Positions 1-5,477 of a DNA stretch of 6,092 nucleotides are shown one piece after another. The stretch covers positions 1-6,092 of the forward strand of contig CAISOG010000100.1 of NCBI GenBank assembly GCA_903887035.1, given 5' to 3'. The DNA comes from an uncultured Holosporaceae bacterium (GTDB lineage: Bacteria; Pseudomonadota; Alphaproteobacteria; CAISOG01). Position numbers and translations under genes: made by a program. Position 1 is the first letter of the stretch. Each line of letters begins with the position of its first letter. The notes below the pieces were generated by a model that saw nothing but the letters and a program-made list of their open reading frames with translations, was not told where the DNA came from and ran no database searches.

Positions 1-795
1 CTGATGCGTGACGGCAAATTGCTGACCCCCGTTATCAACGTCAACGATTCGGTGACCAAATCAAAATTCGACAACCTGTATGGTTGCCGCGAAAGCCTGT
101 TGGACGGCATTAAGCGCGCCACCGACGTGATGATTGCGGGCAAGCTGGCCGTGGTTTGCGGCTTTGGCGATGTGGGTAAGGGCTGTGCCGCCGCTCTGCG
201 TAGCTTTGGCGCGCAAGTGGTGGTGACGGAGATTGATCCGATCTGCGCCCTGCAAGCCGCGATGGAGGGCTATCGTGTGACCAGGTTGGAGGAGGTGGCG
301 GCCAACGCCGACATCTTTGTCACCGCGACCGGCAACCTGGGCATCATCACCCTGGATCATATGCGCCAAATGAAGGATCGCGCCATTTTGTGCAACATCG
401 GCCATTTTGATAACGAAATCGACGTGGCGGGTCTGCGCAACTTTAAGTGGCAGGAAGTCAAGCCGCAGGTGGACGAAATCACCTTCCCCGACGGCAAACG
501 CCTGATTCTGTTGGCTCAGGGGCGCCTGGTCAACCTGGGTTGCGCCACGGGGCATCCCGCCTTTGTCATGAGCGCCAGCTTCACCAATCAGGTGTTGGCG
601 CAAATTGAGCTGTGGGGTAATACTGGTAAGTACGACAAGCAAGTCTATGTTTTGCCGAAGGAGCTGGACGAAAAAGTCGCCTTCCTTCACCTATCGCAAC
701 TGGGCGTCAAGCTGACCAAACTGACCGATGAGCAGGCAGGCTATTTGGGCGTCAAGCACGAAGGCCCCTATAAGGCCGCCCATTATCGGTATTAG
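1..795 (+). CDS. ahcY: S-adenosylhomocysteine hydrolase, C-terminal part (5' truncated by window edge)
   Basis: Adenosylhomocysteinase is a cytosolic NAD-dependent enzyme that reversibly splits S-adenosylhomocysteine into homocysteine and adenosine, removing the inhibitory product of methyltransferases in the methionine cycle. The frame is open from base 1, so the first ATG (position 4) is internal and roughly the N-terminal 40% is outside the window. Counting from that ATG, the visible part holds the substrate and catalytic segment VTKSKFDNLYGC (K19, D23, N24, C28, matching human K186, D190, N191 and C195), the Rossmann glycine-rich loop GFGDVGKG (53-60), NIGHFDNEID (131-140, with the catalytic-region His) and GHPAFVMS (183-190). 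The ending YKAAHYRY matches the conserved tail whose Lys and Tyr reach the NAD site of the neighbouring subunit. No key residue is missing. It converges on the Fic gene with a 65-base gap, in which I see only a short GCCAGCTGGC palindrome (834-843) and no T-run terminator. The identification is near certain. Confidence 0.97.
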   Translation: MMRDGKLLTPVINVNDSVTKSKFDNLYGCRESLLDGIKRATDVMIAGKLAVVCGFGDVGKGCAAALRSFGAQVVVTEIDPICALQAAMEGYRVTRLEEVAANADIFVTATGNLGIITLDHMRQMKDRAILCNIGHFDNEIDVAGLRNFKWQEVKPQVDEITFPDGKRLILLAQGRLVNLGCATGHPAFVMSASFTNQVLAQIELWGNTGKYDKQVYVLPKELDEKVAFLHLSQLGVKLTKLTDEQAGYLGVKHEGPYKAAHYRY

Positions 796-860
796 TTGGA
801 TCGACCCCAACAGTCACAATTTGCAGGCGGTTTGCCAGCTGGCGGCGCAGATAAGCACCA

Positions 861-1910
861 TCACGGCAGCGCATACCAGGTTGATCGGCCGCCGCCGTGG
901 CGCACCAGCAGGCCTTTTTCAACCAAGGATGTGAAGGTTGCCTTCAGTGTGTTGGGGCTTGCGCCGGTTTCGCGCACCATGTCGCGGGTGGTGACGCGGC
1001 CATGGCTCTGCACATAATCCAGGATGTTGACCGCCAACTCTGATAGGGCGGCAAGGGCATTCTTTTCGCGCTCGACCTTCACGGCCAGGCGGCTTTTTTG
1101 CTGCTGCAAGGCGCGCATGAAGAACATCAGCCAGGGCTGCCAGTTTGGGGTGTCGGTGCGGATGGTGCCTTGCGTCTGCCGCAAGGCCAGATAGTAGCCG
1201 TCTTTGCTGTTTTCGATAACGCTCTCCAGCGAGCTGTACGGCACATAGGCATAGCCAGCCTGCAACAGCAGCAGGGTGGTCAGGATACGGCTTAGGCGGC
1301 CGTTGCCTTCCTGGAAGGGGTGGATTTCCAGGAAGGTGACGATAAAGACGGCGATAATCAGCAGCGGGTGAACGCGGCCAAGATCGCGGGCGTCATGCAA
1401 CCATTGCACCAACTCGGTCATGCGGCGCGGCGTGTCGAATGGCGTGGCCGTCTCGAACACGATGCCAATCATGTGGCCAGCGGCATCAAAGGCTCCGACG
1501 TCATTGCGCAAGGTCTTGTAGTCGCCACGGTGCCGATCGTCCTTATCGCTGTGGCGCAGAAGGTCGCGGTGCAGCTGTTTGATATGGTTTTCGGTGAGGG
1601 GAATGTCTGCCCAGCCATGGAAGATGGTTTCCATTACATCAGCATAGCCAGCAACTTCCTGCTCATCGCGACTGTTGAAGCGTTTGATTTCCAGGTTGGC
1701 CAGCAGGCGCTCAATCTCGCGGTCGGTTAGCTTGCTGCCCTCAATGCGGGTGGAGGAGCCGATGCTTTCGATGGTTGCAACGTGGCGCAGCGCCTTCAAC
1801 CGCTCAGGCGCAAGGGTGCCAAGCGCGCGCCAGGCGCCCTTGAACTCGTCAACCTCAGCAACCAGAGCCAGCAGCTCCGGCGTGATTTGAATGGTGTCCG
1901 TCTTGATCAT
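861..1910 (-). CDS. Fic-family protein (probable AMP-transferase) with N-terminal inhibitory motif and C-terminal winged-helix domain
   Basis: Fic enzymes usually transfer AMP from ATP to a hydroxyl side chain of a target protein; some members transfer other groups or remove AMP. This 349-residue protein is complete. An N-terminal helical Fic_N-like region (about 1-90) carries the autoinhibitory motif [S/T]xxxE[G/N] as S53-TRI-E57-G58; in the family this Glu blocks productive ATP binding. The Fic core (about 95-245) has the intact active site HPFQEGNGRLSR (197-208) with catalytic H197, preceded by a probable target-docking flap (about 137-157) and followed by VIENSKDGYYLALR (231-244). Residues about 290-349 (GRVTTRDMVRETGASPNTLK, then a basic wing ending GGGRSTWYALP) look like a winged helix-turn-helix. 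ATG at 1910 is the only near start. No Shine-Dalgarno precedes it, but TATAAT lies 5 bases upstream, which fits a leaderless mRNA. No separate antitoxin gene adjoins it. The family is certain; the target and the regulatory role of the tail are inferred. Confidence 0.95.
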   Translation of the reverse strand: MIKTDTIQITPELLALVAEVDEFKGAWRALGTLAPERLKALRHVATIESIGSSTRIEGSKLTDREIERLLANLEIKRFNSRDEQEVAGYADVMETIFHGWADIPLTENHIKQLHRDLLRHSDKDDRHRGDYKTLRNDVGAFDAAGHMIGIVFETATPFDTPRRMTELVQWLHDARDLGRVHPLLIIAVFIVTFLEIHPFQEGNGRLSRILTTLLLLQAGYAYVPYSSLESVIENSKDGYYLALRQTQGTIRTDTPNWQPWLMFFMRALQQQKSRLAVKVEREKNALAALSELAVNILDYVQSHGRVTTRDMVRETGASPNTLKATFTSLVEKGLLVRHGGGRSTWYALP

Positions 1911-1933
1911 ACCCGATTATATACCCGATTATA
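1911..1933 (-). promoter_or_regulatory. Two overlapping-array TATAAT boxes for the Fic gene (possibly leaderless)
   Basis: On the minus strand two perfect TATAAT hexamers lie at 1933-1928 and 1921-1916, both embedded in the repeat array. Transcription from the downstream box would begin at or very near the A of the Fic ATG (1910), giving a leaderless message; the upstream box would leave a leader of only about 10 bases. I see no good -35 hexamer at 16-18 bases from either box, so activity may depend on a bound protein. Assignment rests on motif and position only. Confidence 0.45.
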
Positions 1934-1991
1934 CCGAATTATCCACCCCAATAATTACCCGATTGCACCCGATTAGCAGGCGATTGCACCC
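1911..1991. repeat. Phased array of ACCCGATTAT-like units, candidate operator of the Fic gene
   Basis: Directly repeated 10-base units lie on the plus strand. Exact ACCCGATTAT occurs at 1911-1920 and 1923-1932, and close copies are ACCGAATTAT (1933-1942), ACCCGATTGC (1957-1966) and ACCCGATTAG (1967-1976). Weaker copies are ACCCCAATAAT (1945-1955) and GGCGATTGCA (1979-1988). Unit starts are spaced 12, 10, 12, 12, 10 and 12 bases, about one helical turn, so all would face the same side of the DNA. The array begins at the base next to the Fic start codon and overlaps its probable -10 boxes. I infer an operator, perhaps bound by the Fic protein's own winged helix. A chance low-complexity expansion is the alternative. 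Confidence 0.6.
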
Positions 1992-2046
1992 AAAAAAATG
2001 GCGGACGGCTAAGCAAAAGCGAAGGATCAGAGCTGGAATCGTCCAC

Positions 2047-2057
2047 ACAACTGTTGT
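2047..2057. promoter_or_regulatory. Short palindrome ACAAC-T-GTTGT just before znuA
   Basis: A perfect 5+1+5 inverted repeat ends three bases before the ATG at 2061. It occupies the place where a ribosome binding site would be expected, and no purine-rich Shine-Dalgarno is visible for either candidate znuA start. It could be a small operator or a hairpin limiting translation. It does not resemble the Zur boxes I know, so I do not call it a zinc operator. I found no convincing -10/-35 pair for znuA in 1992-2046. Confidence 0.2.
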
Positions 2058-2060
2058 AAG

Positions 2061-3095
2061 ATGGCGGCGATGAATACGGCCGCTAAGCTTTGCTGGATGT
2101 TTGTGCTAACCCTGCCACTGCTGTTGGTGGGGCAGGCTGCTGAAGCTGGCCAGTCTAATCCTGTTAATACAGCGTCCGCCAGCTCTAACCCCGCCAGTTC
2201 TGCCACTCCAAAACGCCCGTTGCAGGTGGTGGCCAGCTTTAGCATTCTGGGCGATTGGGTGGCGCAGGTGGGCGGCGATTATGTGGCGGTTAAAACGCTG
2301 ATTGGCGCCAATCAGGATGCCCACGCCTTTCAACCGCGCCCGCGTGATGTGCAAACGATTGCTGCCGCCGATCTGGTGGTGCTGAACGGTTTGGGGTTTG
2401 AGGGGTGGTCGGAACGCCTAATCCACAGCGCCAACTATCAGGGCGCGGTGGTGGTGGCCAGCCGTGGGATTCAACCGCTAACCCCCGTTGATGGCGCCCA
2501 TCATCACCATCATCATGGCGCCGATCATGATGGGGATAAGCACGGGGAAGGGGAGGGGGAGGGGGATGACCCCCATGCCTGGCACGATCCCGCCAACGCG
2601 GCGATTTACGTCGCCAACATCCGTGATGCGCTTATCGCCCGTGACCCCGCCAATGGCGATGCCTATCGCAACCGCGCCGCCAACTATTTGCAACAGCTGG
2701 CGGAGACGACGGCCTGGGCAAAGGGGCAGTTTGCCCGTCTGCCCGCCAATCAACGGCGCGCCATTACCAACCACGATGCCTTTCAATACTTGGCGCGTGC
2801 CTTTGACCTGCGCTTTGAGTCGCCGGCGGGCTGGAGCACGGAATCGCAACCATCCGCCCGCAATATTGCCCGCCTGATTCAACAAATGCGCCAGCAGCAG
2901 GTGCACGCCCTGTTCCTGGAAAATATCAGCGATCCCCGCATGGTGCAGCAATTGGCTAAGGAGGGGGGCGGCACCCTGGGCGGTAAGCTGTATTCGGACG
3001 CGCTGGATGCCCCGGGCACGGCGGCCGCCACCTATCTGGGCATGATGCGCAGCAATGTTGACACCCTGCTGCGGGGGTTAACCGCCACCCCCTGA
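2061..3095 (+). CDS. znuA: ZnuA-like zinc ABC transporter substrate-binding protein with His-rich loop
   Basis: This is a periplasmic cluster A-I metal-binding protein that captures Zn(II) and passes it to an inner-membrane ABC permease. A signal peptide (about 1-29: K9, a hydrophobic stretch to about 23, and an AEA cleavage site) is followed by a Ser/Ala/Pro-rich linker to about residue 52. The first lobe begins LQVVASFSILGDWVAQV (54-70). Likely ligands are H88 (ANQDAHAF), H172 (DDPHAWHDP), H238 (NHDAFQYL) and D313 (YSDAL). Three His plus Asp, with His rather than Glu at the third site, favours zinc over manganese. Between the first two ligands is a loop with six consecutive His (147-152), more His/Asp, then a GEGEGEGDD run, a feature typical of zinc members. 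ATG at 2061 and ATG at 2070 are both possible starts; neither has a good Shine-Dalgarno and both keep the signal peptide. The 344 residues are a normal length plus the loop. No znuB or znuC adjoins it. Confidence 0.92.
   Translation: MAAMNTAAKLCWMFVLTLPLLLVGQAAEAGQSNPVNTASASSNPASSATPKRPLQVVASFSILGDWVAQVGGDYVAVKTLIGANQDAHAFQPRPRDVQTIAAADLVVLNGLGFEGWSERLIHSANYQGAVVVASRGIQPLTPVDGAHHHHHHGADHDGDKHGEGEGEGDDPHAWHDPANAAIYVANIRDALIARDPANGDAYRNRAANYLQQLAETTAWAKGQFARLPANQRRAITNHDAFQYLARAFDLRFESPAGWSTESQPSARNIARLIQQMRQQQVHALFLENISDPRMVQQLAKEGGGTLGGKLYSDALDAPGTAAATYLGMMRSNVDTLLRGLTATP
2544..2565 (+). other. Canonical G-quadruplex motif inside the znuA acidic/His-rich loop
   Basis: Four G-runs of 4, 4, 5 and 5 bases, separated by only AA, A and A, lie on the coding strand, with a fifth run (GGGG) at 2532-2535. 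They encode the GEGEGEG segment of the ZnuA loop. The motif satisfies the usual four-tract, short-loop rule, so both the DNA strand and the mRNA could fold into a quadruplex. A GGGGGATGACCCCC hairpin (2561-2574) overlaps its last run and would compete. Folding and any effect on translation are inferred. Confidence 0.55.
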
Positions 3096-3108
3096 TCCGC
3101 CGTTTTTT
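3073..3108 (+). terminator. Weak candidate terminator at the end of znuA
   Basis: A 6-bp stem GGGGGT (3073-3078) / ACCCCC (3087-3092) with an 8-base loop spans the last codons of znuA. A run of six T follows at 3103-3108. The T-run is 10 bases from the stem, farther than in a standard intrinsic terminator, so termination may be inefficient or absent. Confidence 0.25.
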
Positions 3109-3129
3109 GATGGGGATTAACCAAAATCG

Positions 3130-3138
3130 TGCTACAAT
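3130..3138 (+). promoter_or_regulatory. Extended -10 promoter (TGCTACAAT) for the NHLRC2-like gene
   Basis: TACAAT (3133-3138) is preceded by TG plus one base, the extended -10 arrangement that can work without a strong -35. TTGATG at 3107-3112 is a possible -35, but the 20-base spacing is too long. Transcription would start near 3145, after the GTG at 3139, so that GTG would not be in the message. This favours ATG 3169 or ATG 3274 as the start and separates the gene from znuA. Confidence 0.4.
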
Positions 3139-3168
3139 GTGGGGCATCTTAACAGGCTTTCCTCACCC

Positions 3169-5001
3169 ATGCGCCGCATTCGACCCAATCTTATCTTTAC
3201 TTTTTGGCCGCACCGCCCGACGGCCATCGTAACTTTCTACCTAACCCTGCTTCTTCTTGTAATCGGAGGTGTTATGTTCACCCGCAACCCATCTTTTGGT
3301 GTCAACAACAACCCGCAGCTTTATCGCCTGCTTAGTGCGGAGCCTGCCTGGTTGAACGTCAGCCGCCCCCTGATGGAGCAGGATTTGCGTGGCCGCATCA
3401 TTCTGTTGGATTTCTGGACTTTTTGCTGCATCAATTGCCAACACATCGTGCCCGACCTGCAACGGTTGGAGGCGGAGTTTGGGGATCGGCTGTTGGTCAT
3501 CGGCGTGCATTCGGCCAAGTTTCGTAATGAGCAGGAATCGGCGGCGATTGGTAGCGCGATTGTGCGCTATGGCATTCATCATCCCGTGGTCAACGATGCC
3601 GCTTTTCGGGTTTGGCAGGGGTTGGGGGTGCATTCCTGGCCAACCTTAATGCTGTTTGACGGCAACGGCCGCCTGGTCAACGATTGGAGTGGGGAGGGGC
3701 ATTACGCCGATGTTCAGAGCGCGATTAGGCGCCTGCTCAACAACGCCGACGTGGCCACGTTGAACCGCCAGCCGTTGCCCATCGCCCTGGAAAAAGATAA
3801 GCCGCAGCAGCAGGCGCAAGCTAAAGCGCTATCCTATCCTGCTAAGCTGGCCTATCTGCCCGATTGGCAGGGGCAACCCGCCCTGGTTATCAGCGACAGC
3901 GGCCACCACCGCATCCTGCTGACCAACTTGGACGGCCAAATTCTGACCAGCATTGGCAATGGCCAGGCCAATTTTGCTGACGGAGATTTTGCCAGTGCTG
4001 GCTTTAACCAGCCCCAGGGGGTGTTGGCACGGGGTGACAAAATCTATGTTGCCGACACCGCCAACCATCGGTTGCGTCTGATCGACCTTACCACCAAGCG
4101 GGTCAGCACCCTGGCCGGCACGGGGGATCGTGGCAGCATCCTGCGGCGTAGTGCTCCCGCCATCACCAATGGCCGTCTGACAACCCCGCTGGCCTCCCCC
4201 TGGGATTTGGCCTGGTACCCCAACGATCACAGCATTGCTATCGCTATGGCCGGCACCCATCAGCTTTGGATCTATGACACCCTGACGACAACCCTTAGCC
4301 CGCTGGCCGGCAATGGCCGTGAATCCATTGATGAGGGCAGCTTTCCCTACAACAGCCTGTCGCAACCCAGTGGGTTAAGCGTGCATGGCGACACGCTGTA
4401 CTTTGTGGATTCAGAGACCAGCAGTCTGCGTCAGCTGAAGAACGGCAAGGTCAGCACCCTGATTGGGGAGGGGTTGTTTGAATTCGGCCTGGTCGATGGC
4501 GATCGTGGGCGTGGCCGCCTGCAACATGCCTTGGGCTTGGTGGCCAGTGATACGGGGGTGTATATCGCCGACAGCTACAACCATGCCCTGCGTTTTTATG
4601 ACTTTAAGACCGCACGGCTGACCACCCTGCTGGGCAATGGCATCGCGGGGGATCAGTTGGGGGCGGCCAGCAATGCCAGGTTAAACGAACCCAACGGCGT
4701 GATCTTGATTCAAAACCAGCTGTGGATTACCGACACCAACAATCATGCGATCCGCCGCTTTGACCTGAGCGATCAACGCCTGACCGACTGGCCAGTGCGC
4801 ATCGACAGCGTGACAGGATCGGATCAGCCGACAGAATTGGCCGCCGTAGCCCCCATCGCCGATAGCACGCCACTGCCTAACCGAATTGTGCAAGACTGGC
4901 CAAATGTGGCGGCGGGCAAGCCATTAAGCCTGATCCTGAATCTGCCCACGGGTTGGCATTTGAACGCTGAGGCACCCATTGGTTGCAGCTGGACAACCTG
5001 A
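3169..5001 (+). CDS. NHLRC2-like protein: membrane anchor, thioredoxin-like domain and NHL beta-propeller (frameshifted, lacks its C-terminal domain)
   Basis: A redox-type thioredoxin fold is joined to an NHL beta-propeller, as in animal NHLRC2; bacterial members lack a settled function. Numbered from the upstream GTG at 3139 (subtract 10 for ATG 3169), it has a basic N-terminus, one hydrophobic segment (29-47), then a thioredoxin-like domain (about 70-200) with the family motif FCCINC (CxxC at C97-C100) and cis-proline HSWPTL (P168). At least six NHL strands follow: VISDSGHHRIL (250), IYVADTANHRLRLID (302), QLWIYD (375), LYFVDSETSSLRQL (420), VYIADSYNHALRFYD (474) and LWITDTNNHAIRRFD (528). 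The frame stops at 4999 just after GWHLNAEAPI, where the C-terminal domain should begin; its continuation is in another frame downstream. If repaired, the product from 3169 would be 713 residues, close to human NHLRC2 (726). The hydrophobic segment would anchor it with the redox domain in the periplasm. The start is uncertain: GTG 3139, ATG 3169 or ATG 3274. Confidence 0.85.
   Translation: MRRIRPNLIFTFWPHRPTAIVTFYLTLLLLVIGGVMFTRNPSFGVNNNPQLYRLLSAEPAWLNVSRPLMEQDLRGRIILLDFWTFCCINCQHIVPDLQRLEAEFGDRLLVIGVHSAKFRNEQESAAIGSAIVRYGIHHPVVNDAAFRVWQGLGVHSWPTLMLFDGNGRLVNDWSGEGHYADVQSAIRRLLNNADVATLNRQPLPIALEKDKPQQQAQAKALSYPAKLAYLPDWQGQPALVISDSGHHRILLTNLDGQILTSIGNGQANFADGDFASAGFNQPQGVLARGDKIYVADTANHRLRLIDLTTKRVSTLAGTGDRGSILRRSAPAITNGRLTTPLASPWDLAWYPNDHSIAIAMAGTHQLWIYDTLTTTLSPLAGNGRESIDEGSFPYNSLSQPSGLSVHGDTLYFVDSETSSLRQLKNGKVSTLIGEGLFEFGLVDGDRGRGRLQHALGLVASDTGVYIADSYNHALRFYDFKTARLTTLLGNGIAGDQLGAASNARLNEPNGVILIQNQLWITDTNNHAIRRFDLSDQRLTDWPVRIDSVTGSDQPTELAAVAPIADSTPLPNRIVQDWPNVAAGKPLSLILNLPTGWHLNAEAPIGCSWTT
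3265..3276 (+). promoter_or_regulatory. Shine-Dalgarno GGAGG before an alternative ATG (3274)
   Basis: GGAGG (3265-3269) lies 4 bases before ATG 3274, the best ribosome binding site near this gene. Use of this start would remove the hydrophobic segment and make a cytosolic protein. The codons between 3169 and 3273 include CGA, CTA, GTA, GGA and several CTT, which are scarce in the body of the gene. This is consistent with the stretch being a leader, but also with a membrane segment under different selection. The short spacing weakens the case. Confidence 0.3.
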
Positions 5002-5309
5002 CCTCCAATCGGCGGACACAGGCGTTGGATCCCCTGCAACTGGCCAACCACCCTCTGACGTTGTTGGCGCTGACCGCCAACCATCGCTATCGCCTGAGTG
5101 GTAGTCTGTATTATTGCCCCCAGGGTGATACCACCACCTGCCTGTTGGCCAGCGTGCAGCAGGAATTGGTGCCGACCTCTTCGCCGGCCACCACGGCGGC
5201 TAAGGGCAAAACTCCTGCGTCAAAAGATACACAGGGCGGGGGGGCGAACGCGGGTGTTGCGACCACGGGCGGGCGTGCAGAAGGCAGCCTGACCATCACT
5301 CTGCCGTAA
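4983..5309 (+). pseudogene. Out-of-frame C-terminal domain of the NHLRC2-like gene
   Basis: This frame encodes the missing end of the upstream NHLRC2-like protein and is not an independent gene. It opens only after the TGA at 4968-4970 and overlaps the end of the upstream frame. Adding one base near 4981-4983 (GGTTG read as GGG TTG) joins EAPIG to LQLDNLTSNRR and on to HRYRLSGSLYYCPQGDTTTCL, which has the family's typical C-terminal features: an LYYC strand and a second Cys before the final beta strands. A low-complexity Ala/Thr/Gly/Lys stretch (about 5176-5280) separates QQELVP from the closing GSLTITLP. No Shine-Dalgarno or ATG marks a separate start; the first possible start codon is TTG at 4983. 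The cause may be a real deletion, a sequencing error in a short G-run or, least likely, recoding. Confidence 0.75.
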
Positions 5310-5312
5310 AAC

Positions 5313-5381
5313 ACGGGGTGTAGAAATGGCCGTCATTTCCGCTTAGGGGAGTCTGCACTCGCCCCCCGTCCCTGTTTTTTT
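5313..5381 (+). terminator. Branched stem structure followed by T7, probable terminator of the NHLRC2-like gene
   Basis: It begins four bases after the stop codon at 5309. An outer stem ACGGG (5313-5317) / CCCGT (5365-5369) encloses two hairpins: GAAATG-GCCGT-CATTTC (5323-5339), a perfect 6 bp, and GGGGAGT-CTGC-ACTC(G)CCC (5346-5364), 7 bp with one bulged G. Seven T follow at 5375-5381. The T-run is 10 bases past the last hairpin and 5 past the outer stem, so the outer stem would have to close for good termination. A three-way junction is unusual for a simple terminator. Confidence 0.45.
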
Positions 5382-5396
5382 ACCCCTGCCCCCAGA

Positions 5397-5446
5397 CCCC
5401 CTCCCGCAGGTGGAGGGGGCATCCCCCTGCCCAGAAGGTCACCTGC
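5397..5446. repeat. GC-rich inverted-repeat block with two exclusive folds
   Basis: Fold A is a perfect 8-bp stem CCCCCTCC (5397-5404) / GGAGGGGG (5412-5419). Fold B is an outer 7-bp stem GCAGGTG (5406-5412) / CACCTGC (5440-5446) around GGGGG-CAT-CCCCC (5415-5427). They share bases and cannot coexist. The C- and G-rich composition resembles dispersed intergenic palindromes of Proteobacteria. I see no coding potential here. Confidence 0.45.
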
Positions 5447-5453
5447 TAATTAC

Positions 5454-5477
5454 AAAAAAAAGGAGTGTTCACACTCC
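5454..5477 (-). terminator. Intrinsic terminator on the minus strand, serving gyrA
   Basis: Read on the minus strand, GGAGTG (5477-5472), loop TGAA and CACTCC (5467-5462) form a perfect 6-bp hairpin followed directly by eight T (5461-5454). This is a textbook Rho-independent terminator facing out of gyrA, whose stop is at 5689-5687, and it implies a 3' untranslated region of roughly 230 bases. It would also stop minus-strand transcripts before they enter the NHLRC2-like gene. Confidence 0.75.

Noticed and set aside
61..690. 209-residue open frame on the minus strand across ahcY
   Set aside because: It lies fully antisense to a strongly conserved enzyme and has no recognisable domain; a shadow of GC-rich coding DNA.
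796..860. Possible terminator between ahcY and the Fic gene
   Set aside because: Only the short GCCAGCTGGC palindrome is present, with no T-run on either strand.
1320..1730. 136-residue plus-strand open frame inside the Fic gene
   Set aside because: Antisense to the Fic_N and Fic catalytic region, with no domain and no Shine-Dalgarno that I can see.
1911..1991. CRISPR array
   Set aside because: Units of about 10 bases with 0-2 base gaps are far too short, and there are no spacers or cas genes.
2047..2057. Zur operator for znuA
   Set aside because: The ACAAC-T-GTTGT palindrome does not match the A/T-rich Zur boxes I know; kept only as an unassigned palindrome.
2478..2951. 157-residue minus-strand frame and 129-residue plus-strand frame (2488-2877) over znuA
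   Set aside because: Both show Met/Ile or Pro/Thr bias expected from reading His and Ala codons in the wrong frame; znuA is clearly the real gene.
3829..4365. 178-residue minus-strand frame over the NHL propeller
   Set aside because: Antisense shadow of the Gly/Asp-rich propeller codons; no family resemblance.
4971..5001. Programmed -1 ribosomal frameshift
   Set aside because: No slippery heptamer is seen in the correct phase, and no obvious downstream stem at the usual distance; an indel explains the data more simply.
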